Positions 1 through 10,273 of a stretch of 64,000 bases of DNA are shown here, one piece after another (position 1 is the first letter of the stretch; every line of letters begins with the position of its first letter). The translations under genes were made by a program, and so were the position numbers. The DNA lies in assembly GCA_963576565.1 (NCBI GenBank), contig OY755039.1, forward strand, positions 81,157,955-81,221,954, written 5' to 3'. The notes beneath the pieces were generated by a model. That model saw nothing but the letters and a program-made list of their open reading frames with translations. It made no database searches and had not been told where the DNA came from. The DNA is from Aspidapion aeneum. Lineage: Eukaryota > Arthropoda > Insecta > Coleoptera > Brentidae.

Positions 1-269
1 TGTTCCGAAACCACGAAAACTGACGCATGCGCAGTAACCGAAATCCTCGGGTATTCAGGATATTAAGGAATAATAAGAATTAAATAGGGGTCCTGGCTTC
101 AAGCATCGCGTGTGAGAAAGCATGGGTATGCCCCACATTTATGCTCTAACGTATTTGGAAGGATCATAACAGAGAGGGCAGAATGGAGGGGTCTGGAATC
201 AGGCTAAAACCTACCAGGGGTTGCAATGCCACTTAAAGAAAAAAGAAGAATAAAAATAAATAATAATAC

Positions 270-423
270 CTTCTGCTGTTTCTCGAACCACTTGCTCTCG
301 CCTCTTTGTTAGTTTCTGTATTGGTTGTTGTTGTGGCATGACAAACGGCACTTTTATATTTTTGTTTTGAAGATATCTGCCCAATTTTATCAAAAATTCT
401 TCAGTAGGAGCCACATCTTCCTC
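270..423 (-). CDS. bsf: LRPPRC/Bsf-like PPR protein, most 3' exon seen
   Basis: Seventh exon, 154 bp. Acceptor TTTATTTAG before 423 and donor GCAGAAG/GTATTA at 269. It starts in phase 0, matching the end of the exon at 4419-4578, and ends in phase 1, so the protein continues to the left of the window. The peptide begins EEDVAPTEEFLIKLGRYL, contains a Gln/Pro-rich stretch and a basic KLTKRREQVV segment, which fits the C-terminal region of LRPPRC/Bsf-like proteins. The donor GTATTA is weaker than the GTAAGN donors of the other exons. A non-LTR fragment lies about 50 bp upstream of its acceptor on the genomic right side. Confidence 0.72.
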
Positions 424-474
424 CTAAATAAATGACAAAATTATAAGTGTAGTTTGTGTGATTTATGGTGTGAT

Positions 475-1173
475 TATGACGACCTCGAATATATGACACG
501 AAAACTAATAGAAGAGTACAATAAGTGGGAACTAGAGGTTAATCTCAATAAGACAGAGTATATGTGTATCGGTGGAATGAAACAGGATCTAATCTTAAAT
601 ACCGGGCAGAGAATTCAGTCCTGTGATGAGTATAAATACTTAGGTCTAAGAATTACAGCTGACGGAACACTAGACAAAGCTATAAAAGATCAAAACGTAC
701 AAGGAAGAAAAGCAATAACTTTATTAAATGGAATAATTTGGGACCAAAGTATATCAAAACAACAAAAAGCCTATATATAACACCATTGTAAAAAGTATTA
801 TTACATACAGCTCAGAAGTATGGCCAATCAAGGATAGAATAGAAAAAGGCTTTCCTCTACGAAGATGGACTCTTTGAGAAGAGTAGCAGGGAAATAAAAA
901 GAGAAAGAGTTACAAATCAAAGAATAAGAGACATTATGACAGTGGATAAGTGGATGATATAAGAACAAAACAACTGGTGTTGTACGGACAGGTACAAAGA
1001 ATGTACTACAATGGAAACCAACTGGTGGAAAACCAACTGGCCAAAGAAAACGAGGACAGCCAAGGAGAAGCTGGAGAGAAGGAATAGACAGTGAAATAAG
1101 AATAAGAGAGAAGAATTATGGACAAACAGAAACTAGTGGAGATTGGATATCGGAAGACGTAGAACGTTGTGAA

Positions 1174-1223
<50 letters not shown>
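475..1223 (+). mobile_element. 5'-truncated non-LTR retrotransposon, copy 1
   Basis: Relic of a non-LTR retrotransposon, antisense to the host gene. From about 475 the translated sequence reads YDDLEYMTRKLIEEYNKW, NLNKTEYMCIGGMKQDL, YKYLGLRITADGTLDKAI, then KQQKAYI: the region after the catalytic (F/Y)ADD box of an endonuclease-type reverse transcriptase, including the KYLG motif. The frame is open to 780, then broken. The C-terminal part can still be followed in other frames (RRVAG near 880, QRIRDIMTVDKWM near 920, then an Arg/Lys-rich end). The element ends GTTGTGAAACCGATA followed by (TA)n to 1223. A second copy at 5080-5729 shares the same end, which fixes the 3' boundary. The copy lacks the endonuclease and most of the RT and is not functional. 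Confidence 0.8.
1179..1223. repeat. (TA)n microsatellite tail
   Basis: About 22 TA units directly after GAAACCGATA. The same junction occurs at 5707-5729, so this is the 3' tail of the non-LTR element rather than an independent microsatellite. Confidence 0.9.
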
Positions 1224-1226
<3 letters not shown>

Positions 1227-4200
1227 GACAACACATAAAAGGGTTGCTCGGCTAGCTCAGTTTTATATTGCTCTAAGGTAAATCAAGAGACAAAAAATTT
1301 TTTTAATCAATCTTTGTATTTATTTAAATTCCTAAAGACAATAATGTATTCAAGTAAGGTTCCAGCTTACTGAAAGCAAAATAAAAATAAATTAGTATTC
1401 CAAAGAATAAAAAAATCATCTTAATGTTTTAAAATTAACTAAATCAATGGGATGGCCACCCTCCGTTAAGTTTGGTTGGTCACCTTAATTTACAAACACT
1501 TGCTGGTCGCCGTAATCTAATCAACAATAGGCGAAATTTGGTTACTTTAGACCTAAATATGGTCACCTTAAATCTTAGACCCGAGTGGTCACCTTAACAT
1601 AATCTGTTAAATTTTGCTTAAGCAAACTTAACTTATTATTTTCATTGGCCATTGAAAATTTACATACATTACATGTATTGCTATTTATTTAATATTATGC
1701 TTGGGAGTTTTATTATTATTTATACTAGAATGTAATTTAATTTCTTTAAATAAGAATGTCTTTTTAGTTTATTTTTCTAAAAGAAAGTACCTTTAACTTT
1801 TTTTGCACTAACATTTCTATTTGGAAAGATCCAACCTGCATGTTCCTATAGTCAATCTTCCAAAGTTGACATGTCTCACCAACTATTTATAGTCAGACGT
1901 ACAGCTCTAGTATGCAGTAATCAGTGTAAGTTTCTAGAAGTACATTCATAAGAAGCGCAGACGTACAACATCCAACTGATTGTGCCAAAACATATTTCCC
2001 AACTCTCAAAACTCTCAGTACATGAAGTTTCCAAAACAAGGATTCTTACTCCAACTCGAACAACTCGAACTCCAAGAACCCTAGTATAAGAAAATAATGT
2101 TGTAATTCTCCGACATACAAACTACAGAATTTTGACATGTTTCTGTTGTTTCATCTTTTATTTATTTACAATAAGAATTTTATTGTATTCTCCCTTAAGA
2201 ATTTTTTTTTATTTCCTTTAAGAATTTATTTTAATTTCCCTTAAGAATTTATTTATTTTCCCTTAGGAATTTATTTTATTTTCCCTTAAGAATTTATTTA
2301 TTAACTGTAAGGTTATTAATAAATAAAGGAACATAAAAATCAATAACTTTTATCTAGTACACCTCAAAATTCTGGTTGTAAAATGTTAAGCTTCAACTGT
2401 CTCATACTTCAGTTAAAAATAGATATATAATACCCAATTAAAATAAAATAATAACTAAATTTAAAACTTCAAATAAGTTTTTCACTAATATACCCTATTT
2501 TACATCTGTAAATTAATCTACTAAAATCAAATGTTTACCTTCTATTACGCAGCAAGTATTTTACAAATTATAGTAGCCATTTTCAATCGACCCGACTTTA
2601 TACTTTTTACACCACTAGAAGGGTTCTTCGTATTTCCCAATTATATAAGGCTTTTGTTGTTTTTGGCCTTTGTTGAATTGCCGTCTAGGCTAAAAACAAT
2701 GAATAAATTCATTTTAATAACATATTTCTCAACAAGGACTAATGATTAATTTTATAAAATAGTTCAAAAGAATTGCTAAGAAGTTCAACACGTGGTGCTA
2801 ACAATAGAACTTACCATGGAGAGGTTTTATCCCACTAGGAACTAGAAATAACCACTTTCAATTATACCATGCCAAATACCGCACAAATAGGTTTAGTTTC
2901 TAATATCTTGAAAATTTTTACTTAATCCCAAAACGGAAATTTTGAATTTCAAAATTTTTATTAGCAAAAATTTCACCTCTTCTTATGGAAATTTTGACCG
3001 AAGTGTCGTCACAGCGCAGAAATCATCGTCATCCCCGAAATTTCAGATGCCCAATACAACAGGGACGGCTTATGTGTTGTTTTGATTTTCTTATTAGTTA
3101 TAAACGCGCATTGAATAAAATAGACAATACTCTTAATAGAATTATTTCCATACTCAATTAATATCAACTAGGTATCACAAATCTCAACCACAATTAAAAA
3201 TACTCCAAAATTACTTATTAATAAACAATTTTACAAGAAATAGGTAATTCAAATATTCAGCTTATTTTCCTATTTTTAACATTTTCCTTCATGCCTATCT
3301 GAGCAGGTTCAGTCATTTACTCGATTGCATCTTGTTCGAAAGTCACCCGGTAGGTAAAATTTGCATGGATGCATTCACATATCAGGTGAATTTACATGCA
3401 CGTGATGAACCACATCGAATAGCCGATCTCGCATCCTTCTTTCCCGCAACGCGATACAAGAGAGCTCCCAACTACATGCGTTGTGCTATTTTCAGTACAC
3501 TTGACCTACTTTCATACATGGCCGCTAATAGTTCGCCTGCTAAAGTATTTCCGGATATTTTAAGTGTTTTAAAATTCAATCATAAACGGCAAATTAATAA
3601 CATAACATGAAATATAAACTAGAATATTAGTGCCGTAATGTGAGAGTAACAAATCTCCAGAAAATCATATGTGAAGTGATAAAATCACGGTCTTAAGACA
3701 GATAACCTAGTGACAAAATGTAAACATTGCACTTTAGACACAAATTGTCGAAACAATACAGTATTTTGTTATTACTTTTGACTGATTCTATATTCCTTGA
3801 TAGATCTTTTATCATGTATCAAAATATAGACTTGCTGGAAAATCATTTAATATGGAAAATAAGTTGAAATGAGACTGTATGCATAACCAACTTTTAAAGG
3901 TAAGTTTATATGCACATTCTATATGAAATACCACCAATACAAGTGTGAAACTTTAACTAGTTAGGGCTAGCATTTATTTTAACCATAACCAGTACCAAAA
4001 TAACTATCGGGTCTCTAAAACTTCCCTAATTTCATATATTTACATCTTAAAATTAAAAATGAGTAAAGGTCAATTTTTGTAACGTAACAATATATATAAG
4101 TTGCCTTTTATAGTTTGTTAACTCATTGTGTTCGGTTCCAAACCGACGCCATGGAGACAGTGATAGCATGGTCTGGTTGATCTGTGACGAACTGTATTTC

Positions 4201-4418
4201 TTCATTTAATATCGGTGTTTAGTTTAATTAGAGCATTATTTAATTGCGTAAATAAATTCATTGACTTCGATTTCTGTACTACATTGCTGTAACCAAGCTA
4301 TTATTAAACTTTTTGACCATGAAAAAATCCATGGACTAATTGTCAGTGTAAAACAGGTATAAGGAAACAGAGTTGGATTAAGGCTTAAATAAACCAAATT
4401 TCGTATTGTTTTTCTTAC
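1224..4418. other. Intron with small repeats, no gene recognised
   Basis: AT-rich intronic sequence between two host exons. It holds a degenerate cluster of GGTCACCTTAA-like words (1450-1605) and a 23-bp tandem array (2190-2305), given separately. Short open frames at 2531-2749 and 3332-3610 show no recognisable domain, and I do not call them genes. Confidence 0.6.
2190..2305. repeat. Five-unit 23-bp tandem repeat
   Basis: Units of the type TTCCCTTAAGAATTTATTTT recur with C-tract starts at about 2192, 2215, 2238, 2260 and 2283, a period of 22-23 bp. Each unit carries the palindrome CTTAAG or a one-base variant. It is non-coding and intronic. Confidence 0.85.
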
Positions 4419-4578
4419 CTGCATTTGAGTCCACAATCCCAAACATTTTTCTGGTTCGTCTTGTTTAATATATGTCAACAACAGCTGATGGTAAATGTCA
4501 TTTCTGTCAATGTGGTTCAGATCTTTCGTGGCGTCCCGCAGGTCTTCCAAGGGTTTGACCATGCCTTCCGCTTTAAAT
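4419..4578 (-). CDS. bsf: LRPPRC/Bsf-like PPR protein, internal exon
   Basis: Sixth exon, 160 bp. Acceptor TTTGTTTCAG before 4578 and donor ATGCAG/GTAAGA at 4418. The single first base completes an Arg codon (AG + A) from the previous exon, and the exon ends in phase 0. The peptide FKAEGMVKPLEDLRDATKDL is followed by DIYHQLLLTYIKQDEPEKCL, the pattern of one PPR repeat in the C-terminal part of the protein. Reading past the donor gives intronic, non-conserved sequence. Confidence 0.8.
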
Positions 4579-4679
4579 CTGAAACAAATATAATAAAAGT
4601 TTAGCCTTTAAACACATACAGGGTGTCCCAAAATCTCATTGATTTCAATATGGCCGCCGAGTTCAAAATTGTGGCAAAG

Positions 4680-4885
4680 TTTTATAGATTAAACAAACTA
4701 ATACACAACTCTACAAAAAAAAAATCCTATTTGGATCATAATAATATATTGAATAAAGGTCAATATGGTTTCCGAGAATCTAGACATAGAAAATGCAGCA
4801 TTAGATTTAATAGCGGAGATTCAACCAAGTATCGACAAAAATAAGAAATGCTGCATTCCTAGATTTGGGAAAAGCATTTAAGAAG
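4680..4885 (+). mobile_element. Jockey/CR1-like reverse transcriptase fragment
   Basis: A short RT relic. The words NNILNKGQYGFRESRH, then (in another frame) ENAALDLIAEIQPSIDKNKK and AFLDLGKAF match the RT0-RT2 region of Jockey/CR1-type non-LTR elements, where the usual pattern is QYGFR..ST..A...L and a later FLDL.KAFD. At least two frameshifts are needed to follow it in about 200 bp. It is preceded at 4617 by TACAGGGTGTCCC, a word that also appears at 9677 and 49385 and may mark the end of a separate small element. It is not functional. Confidence 0.65.
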
Positions 4886-5079
4886 AAACTTAAATGCAGC
4901 GCAAAAAGTTACCGAACATTAGGTAATAAAGGCACGTTTTTTCAGGGTTGAGATTTTTTTAGATTATACAAATGCACGCTAAGGAATTTATTTCTTTTCT
5001 AATTGTCAAAAGCTTTATCATATTAAATACTGTTCCCATCAAAGTGTTATTTCAAAACCCTTACACGCTCATTATCTCC

Positions 5080-5729
5080 CTCTTAAATTACACCCGTATT
5101 GACCAGCAAAGAGAAGAGCTGCATCTGCTTTACGTCGATTTGCAGAAGGCATATGATAGTATACAACTAAATCTACTTTGAAAAGCATTGGAAAACACAA
5201 ACATAAGCGTACAACTGATTAAGGCCAACGAAGAGGTATACCGCAATAATAAGGCAAAAGTTAAAATGAAAGCAAAACTAACCAAATGCTTTCAAGTAAA
5301 TAAAGGTCTTAAAGAAGGTTGCTGCATCTCGCCTACGCTCTTCAAGATATACTTGGAACAAGTCCTTAAAGTATGGAAGAGAAAATGCCAAAACATGGGA
5401 ATTCCGTTGGACAAAACCACCTTGTATACTTTATGTTTCGCCGATGATCAGATAGTAGTGGCTCAGTTATGACGACCTCGAATATATGACACGAAAACTA
5501 ATAGAAGAGTACAATAAGTGGGGACTAGAGGTCAATCTCAATAAGACAGAGTATATGTGTATCGGTGGAATGAAACAGGATCTAATCTTAAATACCGGAC
5601 AGCGAAGGGCAGAAGGAATAGACAGTGAAATAAGAATAAGAGGCCTAGATCATGAATTATGGGCAAACAGAAACGAGTGGAGACGTAGAACGTTGTGAAA
5701 CCGATAAATATATATATATATATATATAT
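5080..5729 (+). mobile_element. Non-LTR retrotransposon, copy 2, with internal deletion
   Basis: Longer copy of the family seen at 475-1223. It starts within the RT (LLYVDLQKAYDSI, the RT motif A region), runs through VNKGLKEGCCISPTLFKIYL (motif B) to CFADDQIVVAQ (motif C, catalytic ADD), then YDDLEYMTRKLIEEYNKW. One stop interrupts it near 5179 and a frame change follows the FADD box. About 465 bp present in copy 1 (roughly 612-1078) are missing here: the sequence jumps from NTGQR straight to GIDSEIRIR and the common 3' end GTTGTGAAACCGATA plus (TA)n (5707-5729). The tail stops about 15 bp inside the intron next to the splice donor of the host exon 5745-6010. It is a dead copy, antisense to the host gene. 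Confidence 0.82.
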
Positions 5730-5744
5730 TGATCAACTTCTTAC

Positions 5745-6010
5745 CTCTCACAAGCGTTGTTGATCCTCTGAGGCCGACTTTGCATACCGGGTGTCTCCAA
5801 AATCTTCCTTGCCTGCCTCGTTCTACCGCACTCGACAAAAGAGAACACCAAATCGTACAAACTGTTAATTTCGCCGTGAACCCTCGTACTCAAGTCGGTC
5901 AATTTTTGTAATTTTTCCGCGTCTTCAACTTGAATTAGTTGACAGGCCAGTTCGTTCTTCCATGGAGTACAGTGATACGTTTCCACGCAGTATTGGAATT
6001 TCTCCAAAGC
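5745..6010 (-). CDS. bsf: LRPPRC/Bsf-like PPR protein, internal exon
   Basis: Fifth exon, 266 bp, phase 0 start and phase 2 end. Acceptor AATTCTTTAG before 6010 and donor GAGAG/GTAAGA at 5744. The peptide opens ALEKFQYCVETYHCTPWKNE, then LACQLIQVEDAEKLQKLTDL, followed by a PPR-type helix pair (LYDLVFSFVECGRTRQARKI). A 5'-truncated non-LTR retrotransposon ends with its (TA)n tail only about 15 bp into the intron downstream of the donor. The core donor GTAAGA is intact, so splicing is probably still possible. Confidence 0.82.
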
Positions 6011-6332
6011 CTAAAGAATTATTCAGGTTAGCAAATTAATTACTAAAATAAATGGATCCATGACGGACCTGATACCTTCTTAGCTAGCCTATTACGACGT
6101 TTTTTGGTTCGGATGGTTTCCGCCGCAGCCCACGAGAAAGACCGGCCCGGGCGCGGAAATATCACGTGACCGTAGGAGGGTCGCAAAAGAACGCCTCCCG
6201 GCCAGCTGTCATTATAAAACATGTGTGTTTTCAGTTTTGGTATGTTTGTTTACGTCAATTTTTTTTAATTCGGGCCTGAATTTTATGTGAATTTTATCAA
6301 AGTTATTAAAATAACGCAGCCCACGAAGACAA

Positions 6333-7622
6333 CAATGCCGCGAACGTATAGTGTTGTTGTTGGTTGTCGGTCCAACTATAAAACTGAAACCGAATATGTG
6401 TTTTTAATTTGCCAGTGGATAAACAAATGTATAAAATTTGGTTGCGAAAAATTCCTAATGATTTAAGTATCATAAAACGTCTACAAGTTTGCATCAAACA
6501 TTTTCCTAACGAGCAGGTTATTTGGTTTGATAAGTGTGTTGTAAATCGAGAGTGTTGAAAATGTTCCGAAATACCTAAGTAGACAACCTGTATCTACTGT
6601 TCGATTAGCTGATGTCGAGAGGCAACAACTGGAAACTGCAATACAAGAAAGTCTTGAAACACTTTGAGCTCATAAGAAATCAAAAGTTTTATCAAATATT
6701 GAGGACATTTCAAAATTTTATTGTTCTAATACTAAAATAAACAAAAATTGGATTTTTACTCAAGAACGTGACACAGCCTGCCTGTGCCTGATGACATTTT
6801 TGAACAACAATCCATCACTGTTTGCATCTCTAGATGTTGAGGGAAATCTGTCATTTTTTGTAAATGTTAACAATGTGTCCATACCAAAAAACAAACTGCC
6901 AAAAAAAGTTGGAGTTTTATTTTTGGACAGCACCGATACACTTGAAGAGCTAATGCAATTTATTGAAATGAAAGTTGCAAACTGGAAAAAAGTGGTAAAA
7001 GATAAGATTGATCAAGTAATAGACATCCTTAGTGACATTTTCGATAATGAAAGTGAAAAATGTGTTCAATTGTCATTTCTTATTGAACAATTAGGTCTCT
7101 TGAAAAGGTCACCTGAGAATCGAAAATATTGTGGATACACTTTAATGTTGGCTTCATCTTTGTTTATCCAGTCATCCAGTGCATACACGTCAATTTACAA
7201 CAGATAGTAATCTCTCCGGTAGTGTGCAATATTTAAAAAGTAAGATACAGCTTTTAAAACACATTGATGAAATATATATTAAACTTTGTGCTGGGTAATT
7301 TTTCAAAAAATTATTGACGACCAATAGATTTAGTTTATTGAACGTGAAAAGCATCTTACGTATTCACAAAATCACTTGTTTCGTTTTAATGAATTATTGT
7401 GAAATGTTTTATATTAAAAAATTTTCTTTAGATAACTCTAGCGAGTGTTTTTGTGGAGAAAAACTATTGTCAAATCTTCAAAAAATTAGTTTAAGGGCAT
7501 GTAAAGTTTTTTTAAATAATTTTATTAAAAAGCATGATTTAGTGTCTGCTAATAAATCTTTGAATAAGAACACAGACAAAGATGATGACACTCAAAGAAA
7601 AATTAAAAAACTTAAAGCTTAG
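6333..7622 (+). pseudogene. Broken THAP-domain / P-element-like transposase gene
   Basis: From 6333 the sequence encodes MPRTYSVVVGC, SNYK and, after a +1 frame change near 6400, LPVDKQMYKIWLRKIP and VCIKHF: the zinc-binding THAP fold (C2CH, with the AVPTF-like basic patch seen in P-element transposase and THAP proteins). The first zinc Cys position appears to be Val. Downstream (6600-7207), RLADVERQQLETAIQESL, a coiled-coil-like part, and KYCGYTLMLASSLFIQSSSA resemble the P-element/THAP9 core region that starts '..YS.ETL..A..L...SP.AY'. Stops at about 6669 and 7205 and the frame change make it non-functional. A GC-rich, CpG-containing stretch (6090-6200) precedes the ATG. It could be a transposon copy or a retro-derived THAP gene; the transposon reading is more likely. 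The tail 7314-7622 is lysine-rich and less certain. Confidence 0.6.
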
Positions 7623-9110
7623 GTTTGTTATGTCCAATTTTAAAAGACTTGTATAGATTTGAAGTAACTAACGATATTATATACGTAATATACCTGAAGA
7701 TATTAGAGTTTAAATTTTATATAATTTTTTATTTTATAGATTCAGTTTTTTTATCTATAATAAACACATATATCAGCAAAATATTTTATAAAATTTTTGC
7801 CTAATAAGAACAAAAAATTTTTGTCAATTTATTTAAATTGTGTAAAAACAGATAATATATTAAGCAATACAATAAGAAGCCTGGAACTCCTAAGATCACA
7901 CTGGAGCTCTATTCTCGTAGTCGTGAGAGAGTTGTAAACGGGATTTGAATATAAACGGTATTTTTGCCATTTCTAAGTTTTTAAACATTTTTAATTAAAT
8001 ATTGGTTTTGACATCAACAAGCATTAATTACTTGCAAGACTAGGTTAAGAATAAGTAAAATTTATGGCAACACCAGCGAGTTGTTTTTGGGAATGTTTTT
8101 AGGATCGCTTCATTTTAATAAAAGTTATATTCGGCTAATATGTCCTTTGAGCCACTAACATCACAATAATTTATATTCTGTAACTGGAAACAAATTTGCT
8201 AAACTATTTTCAATTTCTAAAAAATACACTGTGTAATTTAAATTTCTAACGATTTTTTCTAAGTCCACGCTTTGGATTATGCTGGTATTTTGTCTCTTTG
8301 TTTGGAACGTTTAAGGTACAGTTTATCTTTTTCTCGCCAAAGCGAGATTAGATTTCAGATGAATCAGCGGCAAGCTAAGAATGCCTAGAGAGCAGGGTGG
8401 CTTTGGCTGAGACACGAAAATCGTTAGAGAAAACACTCGTTAGTTGGTTTTCGTTCGCTTCACTTCTTTTGGTATGAGGGGTGGCTTTTTTTCAACGGGG
8501 GAAATTTATCAATTATTTTAACTTTGTATAAAGCACCTTTGTTATTCATAATTATTTTGGTTTTAAGAGCTGTTTAAGTGAGCGAAATTTGAATCATTTT
8601 TACGTCTTTGCAGCGAAATATCTTCTCATACCCCCGAAGCAGCCGAACGATCCACGGGCCATTCGCTAGCGAAGCCTGCGTGATAAACGTCTTTTTGCAG
8701 AACACATGACGATTCAGAGATGATACAAAGATTCCTATTCGCTAAAGCCCTTCTGATTGCACGCCATAAATGATCACATCCTCCATGGTCCAGAATCAGC
8801 AGCCTGTAGAAGTACCAAAAATGACCACAGCTTGCGTCCGCCATATCCAGCCGAGTCTTAACTTGATTCCGGATACTTTTTGACAAGTCAACATTTAAAA
8901 AAATATATATATCGACAAGAAAAAAAAAAGATTTTTAGATATCCTGAAAAAAAATAGTATTTTTGTTCAGACTTTTGTTGCAGAACCGCCGATAGTTCCA
9001 TGTCGTTACTTTTATCTGGGGTTATCAAGGGTTTAAAAAATCTCGAAAAAAAAATTACCAAGATTGTGTCTGAAACACTGTGCGCCGTTTAAAAACTGTC
9101 TTTAACTTAC
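7623..9110. other. Intron, no gene recognised
   Basis: AT-rich sequence with homopolymer runs. A moderately GC-richer patch at 8640-8880 gives an open minus-strand frame of 86 codons without a recognisable domain. Nothing else can be supported. Confidence 0.5.
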
Positions 9111-9322
9111 CTTGTCAAGCTCCTTACGGACAATATGAACCTTGATCAAAGGTCCCAAGACACCGTTACCAATGTCAATCAAACTTTTACCAGTCAGCAT
9201 GTTGAACACTTTATTCAAGTCATCAACTCGGCCCTCTTCAGCCAAATAATTCATGAATCGCCAAAGTTGGGAGGTGTACGCATAATTTGGTGACTCTTGG
9301 TCTTTTTCGACTGGTTGCGTAT
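9111..9322 (-). CDS. bsf: LRPPRC/Bsf-like PPR protein, internal exon
   Basis: Fourth exon, 212 bp. Acceptor CGTTTTCTAG before 9322, donor GACAAG/GTAAGT at 9110. The peptide starts TQPVEKDQESPNYAYTSQLW and runs on as a helical repeat with AEEGRVDDLNKVFNML, again PPR-like. The first two bases complete an Asp codon carried over from the exon at 39060-39341; it ends in phase 0. I read this exon directly from the splice signals and coding frame. Placement is supported by the exact phase match on both sides. Confidence 0.8.
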
Positions 9323-9676
9323 CTAGAAAACGAAATAAGATATGTTAAAAAAAACAGACTTGCCAGGAAACAGAATTCAAGCAGCGCACATAGGAGTATT
9401 GGTATAATAAAATAGGACAAAATTATTTGTTATTTTTTTGCACGAATGAAAGACAAAGTTTGATGATAAAAAACTATTTATTTTTAAAAAAATATACATG
9501 TGTTACACAAATCATAGATCAAACGGAGTGAAGTGGTCGGAGAGGTCATTTGCTATCAAAAGAACCATATAAGTATATTGTAATCCGATTATTGATAATT
9601 TTTAAGTTATTTATTTCTTTCCATATGTCTCACGATCATCGCTGCTTTGAATGCATAAAAGTCAAAATGGCGTATA

Positions 9677-10146
9677 TGCAGGGTGTTCCATCCATCCATA
9701 TTTTAAAGCAGCATTGTTTTTTTTTTAAATCAATGTGTAGCATACTGTTAGAAAGGTAATCAACTAGAGAAGTTTTTAAAAGAAAATGAAGTTCTCAAGT
9801 GTCGATACTTTTTAAATTTTTAATTTTGAAATTGATTTTCTTTCACAAAATCACTAATGTTCTTCAATAAAAAACCTCGTATGTCCCTTTGGTACATAAA
9901 TTTTAACAAATCTATTAATTAGTTGAAGTAGCATAAGATTACAGAATTATTTTTAAAAAAATGGTGGTTTTCAGACATTAATACAAAGCTTACGAGGATT
10001 TAAGTGGGATTTTGGGTAATTTGAGAAAAAATTAAAAAATTCATATCTCTTTAGCCGTGACCCAAGTTCCAAGGTTGAAAAGGTAGCAAATGACCCCAAC
10101 AATATCCCAAAAAATTTTGACGGTTCATGTGCCGAACACCCTGTAG
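9677..10146. mobile_element. Candidate MITE with CAGGGTGTTC ends
   Basis: Begins GCAGGGTGTTCCATC and ends CGAACACCCTGTAG, an inverted terminal word of about 10 bp. The ends resemble widespread insect MITEs with ends TACAGGGTGT and TA target sites. The 470 bp interior is AT-rich and non-coding. Boundaries rest only on this short inverted repeat. Confidence 0.35.
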
Positions 10147-10273
10147 ATATAATTGGCATAAAGCTAGTATTCATGTTTATTAAAAAAACATAGCTCAACA
10201 AAATTAGCCTAGGGACCCTGTATGTATGACATATTTTAAAGAAATATTCTTTAAAATAAGTCATGCATACAGC

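Noticed and set aside
3332..3610. Open frame of 92 codons in intron
   Set aside because: No recognisable domain, low-complexity AT-rich surroundings, no splice or start context; expected by chance.
4617..4640. TACAGGGTGTCCC as a defined MITE end
   Set aside because: The word also occurs at 9677 and 49385, but no inverted partner was found near 4617, so no element is called there.
8626..8886. 86-codon minus-strand frame in a GC-richer patch
   Set aside because: No family resemblance and no phase-compatible splice sites to the PPR exons (9111 and 6010 already join in phase).
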